A DNA stretch of 64,000 nt, taken from contig JBGUYY010000029.1 of NCBI GenBank assembly GCA_045222555.1, forward strand, positions 124,001 through 188,000, read 5' to 3'. The DNA comes from UBA1756 sp045222555. GTDB lineage: Bacteria > Bacteroidota > Bacteroidia > Bacteroidales > WCHB1-69. The stretch's first letter is position 1. Each line of letters opens with the position of its first letter. Shown piece by piece: positions 1 through 8,871 of this stretch. The notes under the pieces were generated by a model that ran no database searches, had not been told where the DNA came from, and saw nothing but the letters and a program-made list of their open reading frames with translations. The translations under genes and the position numbers were made by a program.

Positions 1-1806
1 AATCCCGCTTTCCGCTATCGGGAAACGCTGCATCTCATTCCCAACATCGACGACCGTTATGCGAAATGGCACAAGTTGCACACCCGCCGCGACTTCAACC
101 GCGAGTGGGGCTTGTTCGTCCACACGTTCAAGGATCTGATTCCGGTGGAAACCTATTTCGACACGCATCCCGAATGGTTTTCGGAGATGTATGGCCGCCG
201 TGTGCGCGACGGGCAACTCTGCCTCAGCAACCCCGAGGTGCTGGAGGAACTGTGTCGAAACTTGGAAAAGCGGATGCAGGCCGAACCCGACAAGCAGATC
301 TGGTCGGTGTCGCAGAACGACAACGAAAGTTCCTGTACCTGTGAGCATTGCCGACACCTCGACTCGTTGTATGGCGGCCCCTCCGGCACGATGATCTGGT
401 TCGTAAACCAGGTGGCCGAGCGCTTTCCCGACAAGACCATCTCCACGCTGGCCTACCAGCAGACGCGCCATACACCCACGAACATTCGTCCTAACAAGAA
501 TGTGAACATCATGCTCTGCTCCATCGAATGCCAGCGCACATATCCCATCGCTTCCGAAACCGGCGAGCACTCCTTCCAGCATGATATGGACGCATGGACT
601 GCCCTCACCGACAACATCTTCCTGTGGGATTATGTGGTACAGTTCCGCAATTACTTCGACCCGTTCCCAAATTTCCAAGTTCTTCAACCTAACTTGCAGA
701 ATTTCAGAGACCATCATATCCCGATGGTGTTCGAGCAGGGTTCCAACCAAAATATTACCGAGAGCTACGAATGGCGCACCTATCTGCTGGCCCATCTGAT
801 GTGGAACCCCGACCTCAATGTGGACAGTCTGCGCCAGCGGTTTTTCGATGCCCACTACGGACCGCAGCGCACGCCTTTCATCACACAATATTATGATGAG
901 ATGCAAGATGCTCTGCTGGCCTCCAGACAGAAATTGAACATCTACGGCTATCCCATGGATGCGGTGGAAGGGTATCTGGCTTATGATAAAATGATGGACT
1001 ATTTGAGTTTGATGTTGGATGTTTTGAAAACAGCGCCTTATGAAGGATGTATTGAACAGAGGCAGATGTATGACGAGCGTGTACAGCTGTGGGCACTTCC
1101 AATAGTATTCGCTTCGATAGACCTCATCAGCCATGAGTGTTTCCCAGAATTATCATTTTTTGAATATGATCGTAAGGGAAGAAAGTGTGTTCGAGAGGAG
1201 TATCGTGGTGCGTTGGAAGGATTTGTAATCGCCTGCAATAAATTGGGTATCAAATATTTAGATGAAGCTACCTATACACCGCAGCAGTTTTATGACAATA
1301 TTACGAATTATTGGGAGAAAAACACGGGCGGTTCGTTGGCCGCCGGCAAACCCGTTGCCTGCTCCACCGAATGGAGCAATTTGTACGATGTTGGCGGTCC
1401 CAAAGCCCTGACGGATGGGAAGATGGGACTGATGGATTATCACTACAACTGGTTGGGATTTTGGGGGAATGACATGGATGTGGTGATTGATTTGAAAAAA
1501 CGCACCACTATTAGCACTGTCAATGCTGACTTCCTCTATTATCCGCTCTCTTGGATTTTCGCGCCCGTACAGGTGAGTGTGGAGGTCTCCAATGATGGGA
1601 AAGAGTGGAAGAAAGTAGGGGAGGAGAACTACGAAAATGGCATCAATCTGATTGAATGTAAGATCGTTCCGTTCCGGCTCAATTTCCCGGCGGTGAAGGG
1701 CCGTTATGTGCGGGTGGTGGCAAAATCGCTGCTCACCAATCCCGAGTGGCACCGAGGCGTTGGACAGCCCTGCTGGATCTTCTGCGACGAGGTCATCGTG
1801 AGGTAA
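1..1806 (+). CDS. DUF4838 domain protein with C-terminal discoidin-like domain (5' end outside window)
   Basis: The reading frame is open from base 1, so the N-terminus lies outside the window; about 601 residues are visible. The stretch SVSQNDNESSCTCEHC, followed by a GTMIWFVNQVAERFPDK segment, is the typical core of DUF4838 proteins, which are linked to glycoside-hydrolase-like TIM barrels and glycan use in Bacteroidota. From about base 1330 the sequence becomes an F5/8 type C (discoidin) beta-sandwich: ACSTEWSNLYD, then VVIDLKK, VSVEVSNDGKEWKKVG and RYVRVVAKS, ending in DEVIVR. That domain usually binds sugars. The gene converges on the AraC regulator downstream. The family assignment is firm; the substrate is unknown. 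Confidence 0.85.
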   Translation, partial: NPAFRYRETLHLIPNIDDRYAKWHKLHTRRDFNREWGLFVHTFKDLIPVETYFDTHPEWFSEMYGRRVRDGQLCLSNPEVLEELCRNLEKRMQAEPDKQIWSVSQNDNESSCTCEHCRHLDSLYGGPSGTMIWFVNQVAERFPDKTISTLAYQQTRHTPTNIRPNKNVNIMLCSIECQRTYPIASETGEHSFQHDMDAWTALTDNIFLWDYVVQFRNYFDPFPNFQVLQPNLQNFRDHHIPMVFEQGSNQNITESYEWRTYLLAHLMWNPDLNVDSLRQRFFDAHYGPQRTPFITQYYDEMQDALLASRQKLNIYGYPMDAVEGYLAYDKMMDYLSLMLDVLKTAPYEGCIEQRQMYDERVQLWALPIVFASIDLISHECFPELSFFEYDRKGRKCVREEYRGALEGFVIACNKLGIKYLDEATYTPQQFYDNITNYWEKNTGGSLAAGKPVACSTEWSNLYDVGGPKALTDGKMGLMDYHYNWLGFWGNDMDVVIDLKKRTTISTVNADFLYYPLSWIFAPVQVSVEVSNDGKEWKKVGEENYENGINLIECKIVPFRLNFPAVKGRYVRVVAKSLLTNPEWHRGVGQPCWIFCDEVIVR

Positions 1807-1809
1807 TCC

Positions 1810-1861
1810 CCAAATCTTTCAAATCTTTCAAATCTCTCAAATCTTTCAAATCTTCAAATCT
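1810..1861. repeat. Short tandem repeat of CAAATCTTT units
   Basis: Five to six imperfect 9-10 bp copies of CAAATCTTT/CAAATCTCT lie between two convergent stop codons. No long stem followed by a T run is evident. It is low-complexity intergenic sequence. Confidence 0.7.
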
Positions 1862-1868
1862 TCCACCC

Positions 1869-2714
1869 CTACTTCCCCGTCCGATACTGGCTGGGCGACA
1901 TTCCCGTGCCGCGCTTGAAGTAGCGACAGAAAGAGGCCTGGTCGGGGAAATGGAACCGGTCGGCAATGTCCTGCACGCTGACATTGGGCTCGTAGGTGAG
2001 CATCTGTTTAGCCCGAAGCACCACAAAGTGCTGGATCCAATAGCCGGCCGTGTGTCCCGTCTGCTCCTTCACTACACTGCTGAAATATTTCGGGGTGAGG
2101 TAGAACAGCTTGGCGTAAAACTGCACATCCCTGTGCTGCTGGCAGTTCTCAATGATGGCATTGTAAAGCCGGTTGCTCAGTTTGTTGCTGGAAGCCGACT
2201 TTGTGGCCCCTACGGAGGTGTCGTGGTAAAAATCGACAATCTGCGTCAGAATATAAATCGAACTTGCCATGATGTCCTCTTTACTTGGAAGGTCAAGACG
2301 GCTGATGCGACGTAAAGTTTCGATAAAGGAAAGCAAATCTTCGTATTGGCTATCGGTGAGGTGGAAATGCGGAAGTTGCTCATATACAATACGATTGCTG
2401 CTGAAGTTGAGCCGGCCCATCTTCGCATATACATCTGCAGATATGACAATCAGCGTGGCATGATAGTCGGGAGATACTTTGTGCGAGATAAGCGAGTGAT
2501 GAGGATATACAATGGCCAAATCATGGGCGGTAAACTTCTCATAATTGGAGTCGTATTCCACATCCGTACTGCCGCTGTGACATACCGAGATAATATAATG
2601 AGGTGAGATATAGGGTTTGTTGCTCTTCGGAATGCCATTTACATCAATGACTGAAACCCCCATTTCGACAATTTTCCCCTCATCCAACATAAATACTTCT
2701 TTGCTTTTCTCCAT
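1869..2714 (-). CDS. AraC family transcriptional regulator
   Basis: The 281-residue protein has an N-terminal effector-binding region of cupin type (about residues 15-150, with ISVCHSGSTDVEYD and FTAHDLAIVYPHHS) and a C-terminal AraC double helix-turn-helix (about 180-280). The HTH signature is intact: FYLTPKYFSSVVKEQTG, then VSVQDIADRFHFPDQASFCRYFKRGTGMSPSQYR. It probably senses a small ligand and controls nearby carbohydrate or surface genes; the ligand cannot be read from the sequence. The start at 2714 fits a -7 box 29 bases upstream. It is convergent with the DUF4838 gene and divergent from the T9SS/DUF4353 operon, so either may be a target. Confidence 0.93.
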   Translation of the reverse strand: MEKSKEVFMLDEGKIVEMGVSVIDVNGIPKSNKPYISPHYIISVCHSGSTDVEYDSNYEKFTAHDLAIVYPHHSLISHKVSPDYHATLIVISADVYAKMGRLNFSSNRIVYEQLPHFHLTDSQYEDLLSFIETLRRISRLDLPSKEDIMASSIYILTQIVDFYHDTSVGATKSASSNKLSNRLYNAIIENCQQHRDVQFYAKLFYLTPKYFSSVVKEQTGHTAGYWIQHFVVLRAKQMLTYEPNVSVQDIADRFHFPDQASFCRYFKRGTGMSPSQYRTGK

Positions 2715-2743
2715 CGTTGTTTTTCAATACTTTTTTTGATGGG

Positions 2744-2751
2744 CAAAGATA
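2744..2751 (-). promoter_or_regulatory. Bacteroidota -7 box for the AraC gene
   Basis: On the minus strand this reads TATCTTTG followed by C, matching TAnnTTTG, with a transcript start expected just before the ATG at 2714. No clear -33 TTTG is visible at the usual distance. Confidence 0.5.
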
Positions 2752-2829
2752 CATCTTTTTTTGGAAATAGAATCATCAATCCGACTTTTTGACAAATATT
2801 TCTCCCATACAGTGAGCCCTATAATAAAT

Positions 2830-2845
2830 TATATTTGTACTTTTG
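2830..2845 (+). promoter_or_regulatory. Candidate -7 box(es) for the T9SS/DUF4353 operon
   Basis: Two abutting matches to TAnnTTTG are present, TATATTTG (2830-2837) and TACTTTTG followed by C (2838-2845). The second resembles the other -7 boxes in this window most closely. It would give a leader of about 40 bases before the ATG at 2893. A -33 element is not obvious. Confidence 0.5.
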
Positions 2846-2892
2846 CCCCGCCAAAATATTAATTAACATCATATCCAATAATTTCAAGAAAA

Positions 2893-3387
2893 ATGAATGG
2901 TAAGTTTTTTGCAGTGGGGCTGCTCCTCTTGTGTCTGATATGCGGAGGGAAGCTGGCTGCACAGTCTGTTATTCAAACCACCGATGTCACAGTGGTGTAC
3001 AGCAATTCACAATCCAACAGCACCTTCGAGAATGTGACCAAGTTCTATTTCTCCAATGGCAATCTCATCATTGACCAGAGCGGTGTGGAGACCTCAATTC
3101 CCGTCAGCACGGTTCGCCGTTTGGAGCTGGACGCCATTTCCACTTTTAATGATATCAGTGAGTGGAATGAGGATGCGATTTTCGTCTATCCCAACCCCAC
3201 CTCCGACAAACTTTTCTTCTCTTGTAAAGAAAATCAGGAGGTGACGGTGTCTGTTTATTCGATGAACGGACAGCTGTTGCAGTCGGAGCAGATGAATACT
3301 TCTGAAAGTCTGAGTGTGAGTTCATTAGCAAAGGGAATGTATATCATCCGCATCAATAATCAGAATTATAAATTCTCAAAACTCTAA
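2893..3387 (+). CDS. Secreted protein with T9SS type A C-terminal sorting domain
   Basis: The 164-residue protein starts with a signal peptide (MNGKFFAVGLLLLCLICGG, cleavage near AAQS). A short beta-rich region follows (residues 25-85). The final 75 residues are a type A Por-secretion sorting domain: IFVYPNPTSDKLFF, VSVYSMNGQLLQ, LAKGMYIIRINNQNYKF. Proteins with this tail cross the outer membrane through the type IX system and are attached to the surface or released. The mature part is too short to name a catalytic function. The gene stops 3 bases before the DUF4353 gene, so the two are probably co-transcribed and may form a surface pair. Confidence 0.85.
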   Translation: MNGKFFAVGLLLLCLICGGKLAAQSVIQTTDVTVVYSNSQSNSTFENVTKFYFSNGNLIIDQSGVETSIPVSTVRRLELDAISTFNDISEWNEDAIFVYPNPTSDKLFFSCKENQEVTVSVYSMNGQLLQSEQMNTSESLSVSSLAKGMYIIRINNQNYKFSKL

Positions 3388-3390
3388 GTC

Positions 3391-6156
3391 ATGAAGAAGA
3401 TCCTATCACTCCTTTTCGCCCTGATTTTTGCAGCGGGCACCCTTTCAGCACAAGAGCGCATCATTTTTTATAATGGAGCCAATCCTATTCACTCACAACT
3501 GATTGAGAATGTGGATAGTGTAAGTTTTGTCAATAACATTTCTATCGTCCATAACAACATCGGTGAGACCAATTTCCAGTTCCCGGTCATCGGCATCGAC
3601 AGTATTGTTTTTACCAATGAAGAGGTGCAGGTGGATACGGGCGACATCATCTACATCACCTACAACGGCAACAGCGCCAACATCATCAACCCGTGGGCGA
3701 ACCGCGGCGTGACGGTCACCGCCAATGGCGCGGATGTAACGGTCATTGCTGCCTCTGGCACCCCCGACATCATCTACTACCTCTCCGGCACCACCAGCGA
3801 CGGCTCGCTGCTCGTGCAGTCCGACCGCCGTATCAACCTGATCATGCACGGCGTGAGCATCACCAACCCCACCGGCGCGGCCATCAAGATCATTGAAGAT
3901 GTGAAGATTTCCGCCCATCTGGAAGGCACCAGCACGCTCGTGGACGGCGGCGATGCCACCACCCACAAGGCCGCTTTCGACAGCGAGGGACAAATCGAAT
4001 TCTCCGGCAACGGCACCCTCAACGTCAACGGCAACGTCAAACACGGCATCTTCAGCAACGACTATATCCGCATCCTCAGCGGCAACATCAAGGTCAACAA
4101 CGCCGTTACCGACGGTCTGCACTGCGACTATTTCCAGATGTACACCGGCAGTGTGGAGGTTGAGAATGCCAAGACCGGTATCGACGGCGACCGCGGCTTC
4201 GTGGAGATCGGCGGCGGCACCATCACCATCAACGTGGCACAGGCCGACGGCAAAGGCATCACCTGCGACAGCACCTTTACCATGTCGGGCGGCACCATCA
4301 ACATGACGCTTACGGGCGGACAGAGCAAAGGTGTCAAGGCCGGACAGAGCATCAGCCTCGACGGCGGCACCATCACCATCAACGGCTCCGGCGCAACAGT
4401 GGTCACTGACAACGATCCCTCGCACTGCACAGGCCTGAAGAGCGACGGCAGCGTCTTCGTCAACAGCGGCGCTAACCTGACCGTCACCATGAGCAGTGCG
4501 GCAACGGGTGGCAAGGGCATCAACGCCGACGGCCGCGTGGTCATCAACGGGGGCAACATCAACCTTTCGGTGGCTGGCGCGGGCGGCACCTACACCAACA
4601 CCAGCAACCAGAGCGACTCCTACTCCGCCTCCTGCATCAAGAGCAACGGCGATATCGAAGTCAACAACCTGACGGGCAACACGGTCATGCAGCTCACCGC
4701 CTCCGGCACCGACAGCAAGGGCTTCTCCACCGACGGCAACGTCACCATCAACGGAGGAACTCTTACCTTCACAGCTTCTGGCGTGGAGAGCAAGGGCATC
4801 TCCGCCGACAATACCATCACCGTGAACGACGGCAACGTCACCATGACGGTCTCCGGCAACGTGGCCAAAGGCATGAAAGCCGATGTGGCCCTGCTGGTGG
4901 AGAACGGCACGGTCAATGTCACCGCCTCCGGCTCCACCGTGGTCACCAGCGGCAACCCGGCCTACTGCTCCGGCCTCAAGTCATCGGGCACGCTGACCAT
5001 CAACGGCGGCGATATCACCGTCACCTGCACCAATACCAATACCGGCGGACGCTGCCTCGCCAGCGACGGCAACATGACCATCGGCGGCGGCACCCTCACG
5101 CTGAAGACGCAGGGTAGCGGTACCACCTACACCAGCGGCAATACTACCGACGGCTACGGTCCTCTCTGCATCAAGAGTGACGGCAACTTCACCGTTACGG
5201 CCGGCGTCATCGACTGCCAGAGCACCGGCACCGGTGGCCGCGGCATCAAGGTCGAAGGGATTACCACCATCGGCGTGCAAGGCGGCGACAACGAGCTGAT
5301 TGATATTGACTTGTACACTTCCGGCGCCCCTGTGGGCGGTAGCAGCGGTGGCGGCGGATGGCCTGGCGGCGGCGGTACCACCAACTACTGCAAGCCGAAA
5401 GGCCTCAAGAGCATCGGCAATATCTATATCAACAGCGGACACATCTCCTCCTACTGCGCACAGACCTCCGGCGACCCCACCGGCGAGGCCATCGAGAGCA
5501 AGGACGGCATCTATATCAACGGCGGCTTCGTGGAGGCCAACTCCTACGATGACGCGATCAACTGCGCCAACCATATCGAGGTGAACGGCGGCTATGTGTG
5601 GGCCTACGCCCGCGGCAACGACGGTATCGACTGCAACGGCGCCTACTCGCAGTACAACGGCGGCATCATCATCGCAGCCGGCACCGAGGAGGCCATCGAC
5701 GCCAACTGCGACGGTATGGGCGGCACCCAGGGCCACCTGCAGATCAACGGCGCCACTATCGTGGTGTTCAGAGCCTCCAGCGGTGGCGGCGGTATGGGCG
5801 GCGGCATGGCCCTGCTCGACAGCCCGACCTACATGAACGGCCAGAAGTCCCTCTCCACCAGCAACGTATCTACCGGCAACCGCTATTGTATCAAGAACAG
5901 CGGCGGCGATCCCGTGATGATCTTTAACCATCAGGCGGTGAGCGGCAGCGGCTTCCAGACCTCCACCGCAGGGTTGAGACCTCCGGGAGGCGGCGGCAGC
6001 TCCGCCAGCTTCATCTTCACCAGTCCGGAAGTTACCAGCGGTACCTATACCCTCTACACCAACCCCACCATCAATGGAACCATCTACTGGCACGGGTTGT
6101 ACATCGGCGCCAGCGCCACTACCTCCGGCAGCGGCACCAACATCACAGCACAATAA
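3391..6156 (+). CDS. DUF4353 (Cthe_2159-like) carbohydrate-binding beta-helix protein
   Basis: The 921-residue protein has a signal peptide (residues 1-21, ending SAQ), a short N-terminal region that resembles the mature part of the preceding T9SS protein in pattern, and then about 750 residues of repeats. These alternate ITINGGT/VTINGG strands with SKGI, KSDG and ADG turns, as in the Cthe_2159 parallel beta-helix family, whose founding member binds polygalacturonate-type polymers. A glycine-rich linker (GGSSGGGGWPGGGG) lies near residue 650. No T9SS tail is seen at the C-terminus. The repeats give strongly biased codons and long spurious antisense frames. Homologues in other phyla are often encoded beside VTC and DUF4956 genes, as here. 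Ligand unknown. Confidence 0.85.
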   Translation: MKKILSLLFALIFAAGTLSAQERIIFYNGANPIHSQLIENVDSVSFVNNISIVHNNIGETNFQFPVIGIDSIVFTNEEVQVDTGDIIYITYNGNSANIINPWANRGVTVTANGADVTVIAASGTPDIIYYLSGTTSDGSLLVQSDRRINLIMHGVSITNPTGAAIKIIEDVKISAHLEGTSTLVDGGDATTHKAAFDSEGQIEFSGNGTLNVNGNVKHGIFSNDYIRILSGNIKVNNAVTDGLHCDYFQMYTGSVEVENAKTGIDGDRGFVEIGGGTITINVAQADGKGITCDSTFTMSGGTINMTLTGGQSKGVKAGQSISLDGGTITINGSGATVVTDNDPSHCTGLKSDGSVFVNSGANLTVTMSSAATGGKGINADGRVVINGGNINLSVAGAGGTYTNTSNQSDSYSASCIKSNGDIEVNNLTGNTVMQLTASGTDSKGFSTDGNVTINGGTLTFTASGVESKGISADNTITVNDGNVTMTVSGNVAKGMKADVALLVENGTVNVTASGSTVVTSGNPAYCSGLKSSGTLTINGGDITVTCTNTNTGGRCLASDGNMTIGGGTLTLKTQGSGTTYTSGNTTDGYGPLCIKSDGNFTVTAGVIDCQSTGTGGRGIKVEGITTIGVQGGDNELIDIDLYTSGAPVGGSSGGGGWPGGGGTTNYCKPKGLKSIGNIYINSGHISSYCAQTSGDPTGEAIESKDGIYINGGFVEANSYDDAINCANHIEVNGGYVWAYARGNDGIDCNGAYSQYNGGIIIAAGTEEAIDANCDGMGGTQGHLQINGATIVVFRASSGGGGMGGGMALLDSPTYMNGQKSLSTSNVSTGNRYCIKNSGGDPVMIFNHQAVSGSGFQTSTAGLRPPGGGGSSASFIFTSPEVTSGTYTLYTNPTINGTIYWHGLYIGASATTSGSGTNITAQ

Positions 6157-6165
6157 TTCACCAAC

Positions 6166-6204
6166 GGGAGACGTTTCCATAGGATATCGTCTCCCAATTT
6201 TTTT
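6166..6204 (+). terminator. Rho-independent terminator or attenuator after the DUF4353 gene
   Basis: GGGAGACG (6166-6173) pairs perfectly with CGTCTCCC (6188-6195) and is followed by AATTTTTTT. The next start codon is only 6 bases downstream, so it may tune expression of the rest of the operon rather than end it. Confidence 0.75.
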
Positions 6205-6209
6205 ATGAT

Positions 6210-6917
6210 ATGAAAAAGATTCTCAATTTCACATGCTGTATCATGGCCTTACTGGCTCTTTTCTCCTCCTGCAATAAGGAGGGAGAGGGCGGCACCGCCA
6301 CCATACAGGGTAAGGTCATGACCGTGATTCATGACAACGACAACTATAACCTCGCCACCGACACGATTGTCGGCGCCAAAACCGACGTCTTTATCGTGTA
6401 TGGCGATGAGGTGCTGTATGGAGATGATATGGAGACGGGTCCCGACGGTAGCTATTGCTTCCGCTATCTGAAAAAAGGCACCTACACCATCTTCGCCTAT
6501 TCCACCCTCGCCACTGGCGAGAAAATCGCGGTTTCAGAGACGGTGACTGTGAAGAATGGTGAAACCACGACAGTGCCTACTATCTACACCCACGAGGGCA
6601 AGGCCTACGGCACCTCCATGGTGCGCGGACAGGTGTGGGCCAACTACTACCACAACAGCAGTTCGCGAGGCAGCGGCTGGGCCTACGAGCAGCGCGTGTA
6701 TATCCGGCGGGTAGGGGAGCCCTACCACTTCGACGATGTGCGCGTGGGTGCCGACGGCTATTACTACTTCCAGCAGCTGCTTCCTGGCACCTACGAGGTC
6801 TATACCTTCACTGAAGACCTCAACGAAGTGCCCTCACCCCTATACCAGACTATCACGGTAAGCGAGGCTGGACAAGTGTATGATTTGGAGTTATTTACTG
6901 TTATTGTTAATGTCTAA
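6210..6917 (+). CDS. Lipoprotein with two SpaA/carboxypeptidase-regulatory-like domains
   Basis: The 235-residue protein begins MKKILNFTCCIMALLALFSSC; the LFSSC lipobox makes Cys21 the likely lipidated residue. Two tandem beta-sandwich units follow, at about residues 30-120 and 132-230. Each has an IQGKV/VRGQV strand, a DGSYCF/DGYYYF turn and a KGTYTI/PGTYEV strand typical of Cna-B/CarboxypepD_reg folds. Such units are structural or adhesive. It follows a hairpin after the DUF4353 gene and its stop overlaps the next ATG by one base. Exact partner unknown. Confidence 0.75.
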   Translation: MKKILNFTCCIMALLALFSSCNKEGEGGTATIQGKVMTVIHDNDNYNLATDTIVGAKTDVFIVYGDEVLYGDDMETGPDGSYCFRYLKKGTYTIFAYSTLATGEKIAVSETVTVKNGETTTVPTIYTHEGKAYGTSMVRGQVWANYYHNSSSRGSGWAYEQRVYIRRVGEPYHFDDVRVGADGYYYFQQLLPGTYEVYTFTEDLNEVPSPLYQTITVSEAGQVYDLELFTVIVNV

Positions 6918-7315
6918 TGATGAAGAAAACCCTGATATTGATCGCCCTTTTGGTCTTTTCGACCGCCCTCTTCGCCCAAAGCAAAACCTCCAGCGGCAAG
7001 AGTGTTACGGTAAAAGAGTGGAAAACCTCGGCAAAAACCGGCACCCGCTACATGGACGAGATGACCAAGTATAATGCCAAAGGCCAGAAAATCGAGCAGA
7101 TAGAGTATGCCAATTATGGACAGAAATCGCGTACCACATACGAGTACGACGCCAAAGGCAACTGTGTGAAACATGTGTTGTACGACAGCAAGAACAAGGT
7201 CGTGCGCATTCGTAAGTTCGAGTACTATGACGATGGTAGCAAGAAGAAGCAGTACAACTACGACCCGGATGGCAAGTTGGTGAGTACCAGAGAATTTGAG
7301 TATATTTTTGAATAG
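6917..7315 (+). CDS. Small secreted protein with YD-repeat-like strands
   Basis: The 132-residue protein has a clear signal peptide (MMKKTLILIALLVFSTALFAQ). The mature part has repeated short units of the pattern YDAKGNCVKHVLYD, YYDDGSKKKQYNYD and DPDGKLVSTREFEY, resembling YD/Rhs-type or MORN-like beta repeats. No catalytic residues are recognisable. The ATG at 6917 overlaps the preceding TAA by one base and a second ATG follows directly at 6920. The gene ends 6 bases before the VTC gene, which places it inside the polyphosphate-type operon. Confidence 0.65.
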   Translation: MMKKTLILIALLVFSTALFAQSKTSSGKSVTVKEWKTSAKTGTRYMDEMTKYNAKGQKIEQIEYANYGQKSRTTYEYDAKGNCVKHVLYDSKNKVVRIRKFEYYDDGSKKKQYNYDPDGKLVSTREFEYIFE

Positions 7316-7321
7316 TGCCGA

Positions 7322-8089
7322 ATGGGTGAGCTGTCCGACATCTTGCTATCTTTTCCGCCCATTTCCCTGGAGGAGATGAAGGCAGTAAAGCTGATGAACC
7401 GCATCGATACTAAGTATCTGGTGGATCGTGAGCGGCTGCCTGACATCCTGTCGCGGCTCACGAACCACTTTTATGTGCAAGAGCTTGCCGGCCACCGCAT
7501 CGCCCACTACAACACCCTTTATTATGACACCCCCGACGTGCAGATGTACCATGTGCACCATGCCGGCAAACTCCACCGTCAGAAACTGCGCGCCCGCATC
7601 TATTGCGATACCGACACCGCTTTCTGCGAAATCAAAACCAAAAACAACAAGAAACGCACCAAGAAAAAACGCGTGGAGCTGCCATTGAGCGACTTTGGCG
7701 ATATGCTGCAAAATCTTGAAATCCACGAATTCGTCTCCCAAAAACTCTGGTATGACCCTGATCTGCTGGTCCCTCAGGTGGAGAACGAATTCGACCGCAT
7801 CACCTTGGTGAATATAGGGAAAACCGAACGGCTAACCATTGACACGGGCATCCATTTCAGAAACCGTTACACACAAAAGAATGCAGAAGTGCCTCATTTG
7901 GTGATTATTGAACTGAAACAAGACGGTAACATCCCCTCGTATTTCAAGAAAGTACTGCTCGACATGCGCATCCATCCGTACCGCATCAGCAAGTATTGCC
8001 TCGGCACCATGCTCACCAATCCCAACGTGAAAATGAACCGCTTCAAGAAGAAACTGCGCTATATCGACAAACTTCATTCTAATTTTTGA
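7322..8089 (+). CDS. VTC domain protein, putative polyphosphate polymerase
   Basis: The 255-residue protein is a single VTC-type tunnel domain (triphosphate tunnel metalloenzyme fold). Residues expected in the tunnel are present: NRIDTKY near 26-32, KLRARIY (Lys88, Arg90, Arg92), CEIKTK (Glu103, Lys105, Lys107), VIIELKQ (Glu197, Lys199) and the C-terminal SKYCLG (223-228). In yeast Vtc4 the equivalent Lys/Arg/Glu set polymerises ATP gamma-phosphate into polyphosphate. There is no SPX domain and no membrane segment, so membrane coupling probably comes from the adjacent DUF4956 protein. The fold is secure; the activity is inferred. Confidence 0.85.
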   Translation: MGELSDILLSFPPISLEEMKAVKLMNRIDTKYLVDRERLPDILSRLTNHFYVQELAGHRIAHYNTLYYDTPDVQMYHVHHAGKLHRQKLRARIYCDTDTAFCEIKTKNNKKRTKKKRVELPLSDFGDMLQNLEIHEFVSQKLWYDPDLLVPQVENEFDRITLVNIGKTERLTIDTGIHFRNRYTQKNAEVPHLVIIELKQDGNIPSYFKKVLLDMRIHPYRISKYCLGTMLTNPNVKMNRFKKKLRYIDKLHSNF

Positions 8090-8109
8090 TATTTTTAATA
8101 TTTAACAAA

Positions 8110-8856
8110 ATGATTTTCAATAATTTATTATTGCAGGCAGAAGGGTGGGATCCCGATCTCCCAAGAGAAATCTCCAGCGATCTTACAGAAATCGCTTCCG
8201 AGAACGACATTCTCGGCATCCCGCTCATTCAAACCAACAGCCTGCTCTCGTTGGGTATTCTTTTCGCCTTCAACTTGCTGGTTTGCTGGATTATCGTCCA
8301 TTTTTTCTATTATAGAAAAAGCAAACGCAAAGACTACTACTACACCTTTATGCTCTTCAGTGTGACCGTGTTTTTGCTGATGTTTTTGCTCAACAATGTG
8401 AACCTCGGCATGGGCTTTGCCCTCGGACTTTTCGCCATTTTCGGCATGATACGTTACCGTACCGAGATGGTACCCATCCGCGAAATGACCTACCTCTTTG
8501 TCACTATTGGCATTGCGGTCATCAACGGTCTGGCCATGTCGCACGGCTATATCAACCTGCTGATTATCAATGCGTTGTTTATTGGTGTGATTGCCGTAGT
8601 GGATGGCCTGTTTGGGGCAAAAAGGGTGCCCGCGAAGATCATTCTTTATGATAAAATCGAGCTGGTGAAGCACGGCAGGGAAGAAGAGCTGAAGGCCGAC
8701 TTGGAAGAGCGCACCGGTTTGAAAATCCGCAAGATGGAGGTGGGGCATATCGACTTCCTGCGCGATGTGGCCTACATCAAGATCCACTACGATCCGATTT
8801 ATCCATACGAAAACACGATTGACCTGATTGTTAAGCCGAAAGAGTTTGTAAAATAA
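8110..8856 (+). CDS. DUF4956 family inner-membrane protein
   Basis: The 248-residue protein has about five membrane segments (roughly residues 45-68, 78-95, 98-113, 127-147, 149-168) and a C-terminal cytoplasmic domain of about 75 residues. The conserved DUF4956 core GLFAIFGMIRYRTEMVPIREMTYLF lies between the third and fourth segments. The ATG at 8110 is chosen over an upstream TTG at 8086 that would overlap the previous stop. DUF4956 genes usually accompany VTC genes, suggesting a channel or anchor for the polymerase or its product. The association is known; the transport role is inference. Confidence 0.85.
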   Translation: MIFNNLLLQAEGWDPDLPREISSDLTEIASENDILGIPLIQTNSLLSLGILFAFNLLVCWIIVHFFYYRKSKRKDYYYTFMLFSVTVFLLMFLLNNVNLGMGFALGLFAIFGMIRYRTEMVPIREMTYLFVTIGIAVINGLAMSHGYINLLIINALFIGVIAVVDGLFGAKRVPAKIILYDKIELVKHGREEELKADLEERTGLKIRKMEVGHIDFLRDVAYIKIHYDPIYPYENTIDLIVKPKEFVK

Positions 8857-8871
8857 GCTGATAACCCCATC

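Noticed and set aside
3391..6156. Repeated GGC/AAC-rich units considered as a CRISPR or DNA repeat array
   Set aside because: The repeats are degenerate, in frame and explained by the beta-helix protein; there are no constant repeats with unique spacers.
3493..6180. Long open frames on the minus strand (about 310 and 399 codons) opposite the DUF4353 gene
   Set aside because: They mirror the repeated, GC-biased codons of the beta-helix gene. The Ala/Val/Gly/Asp-rich translations have no signal, motif or promoter.
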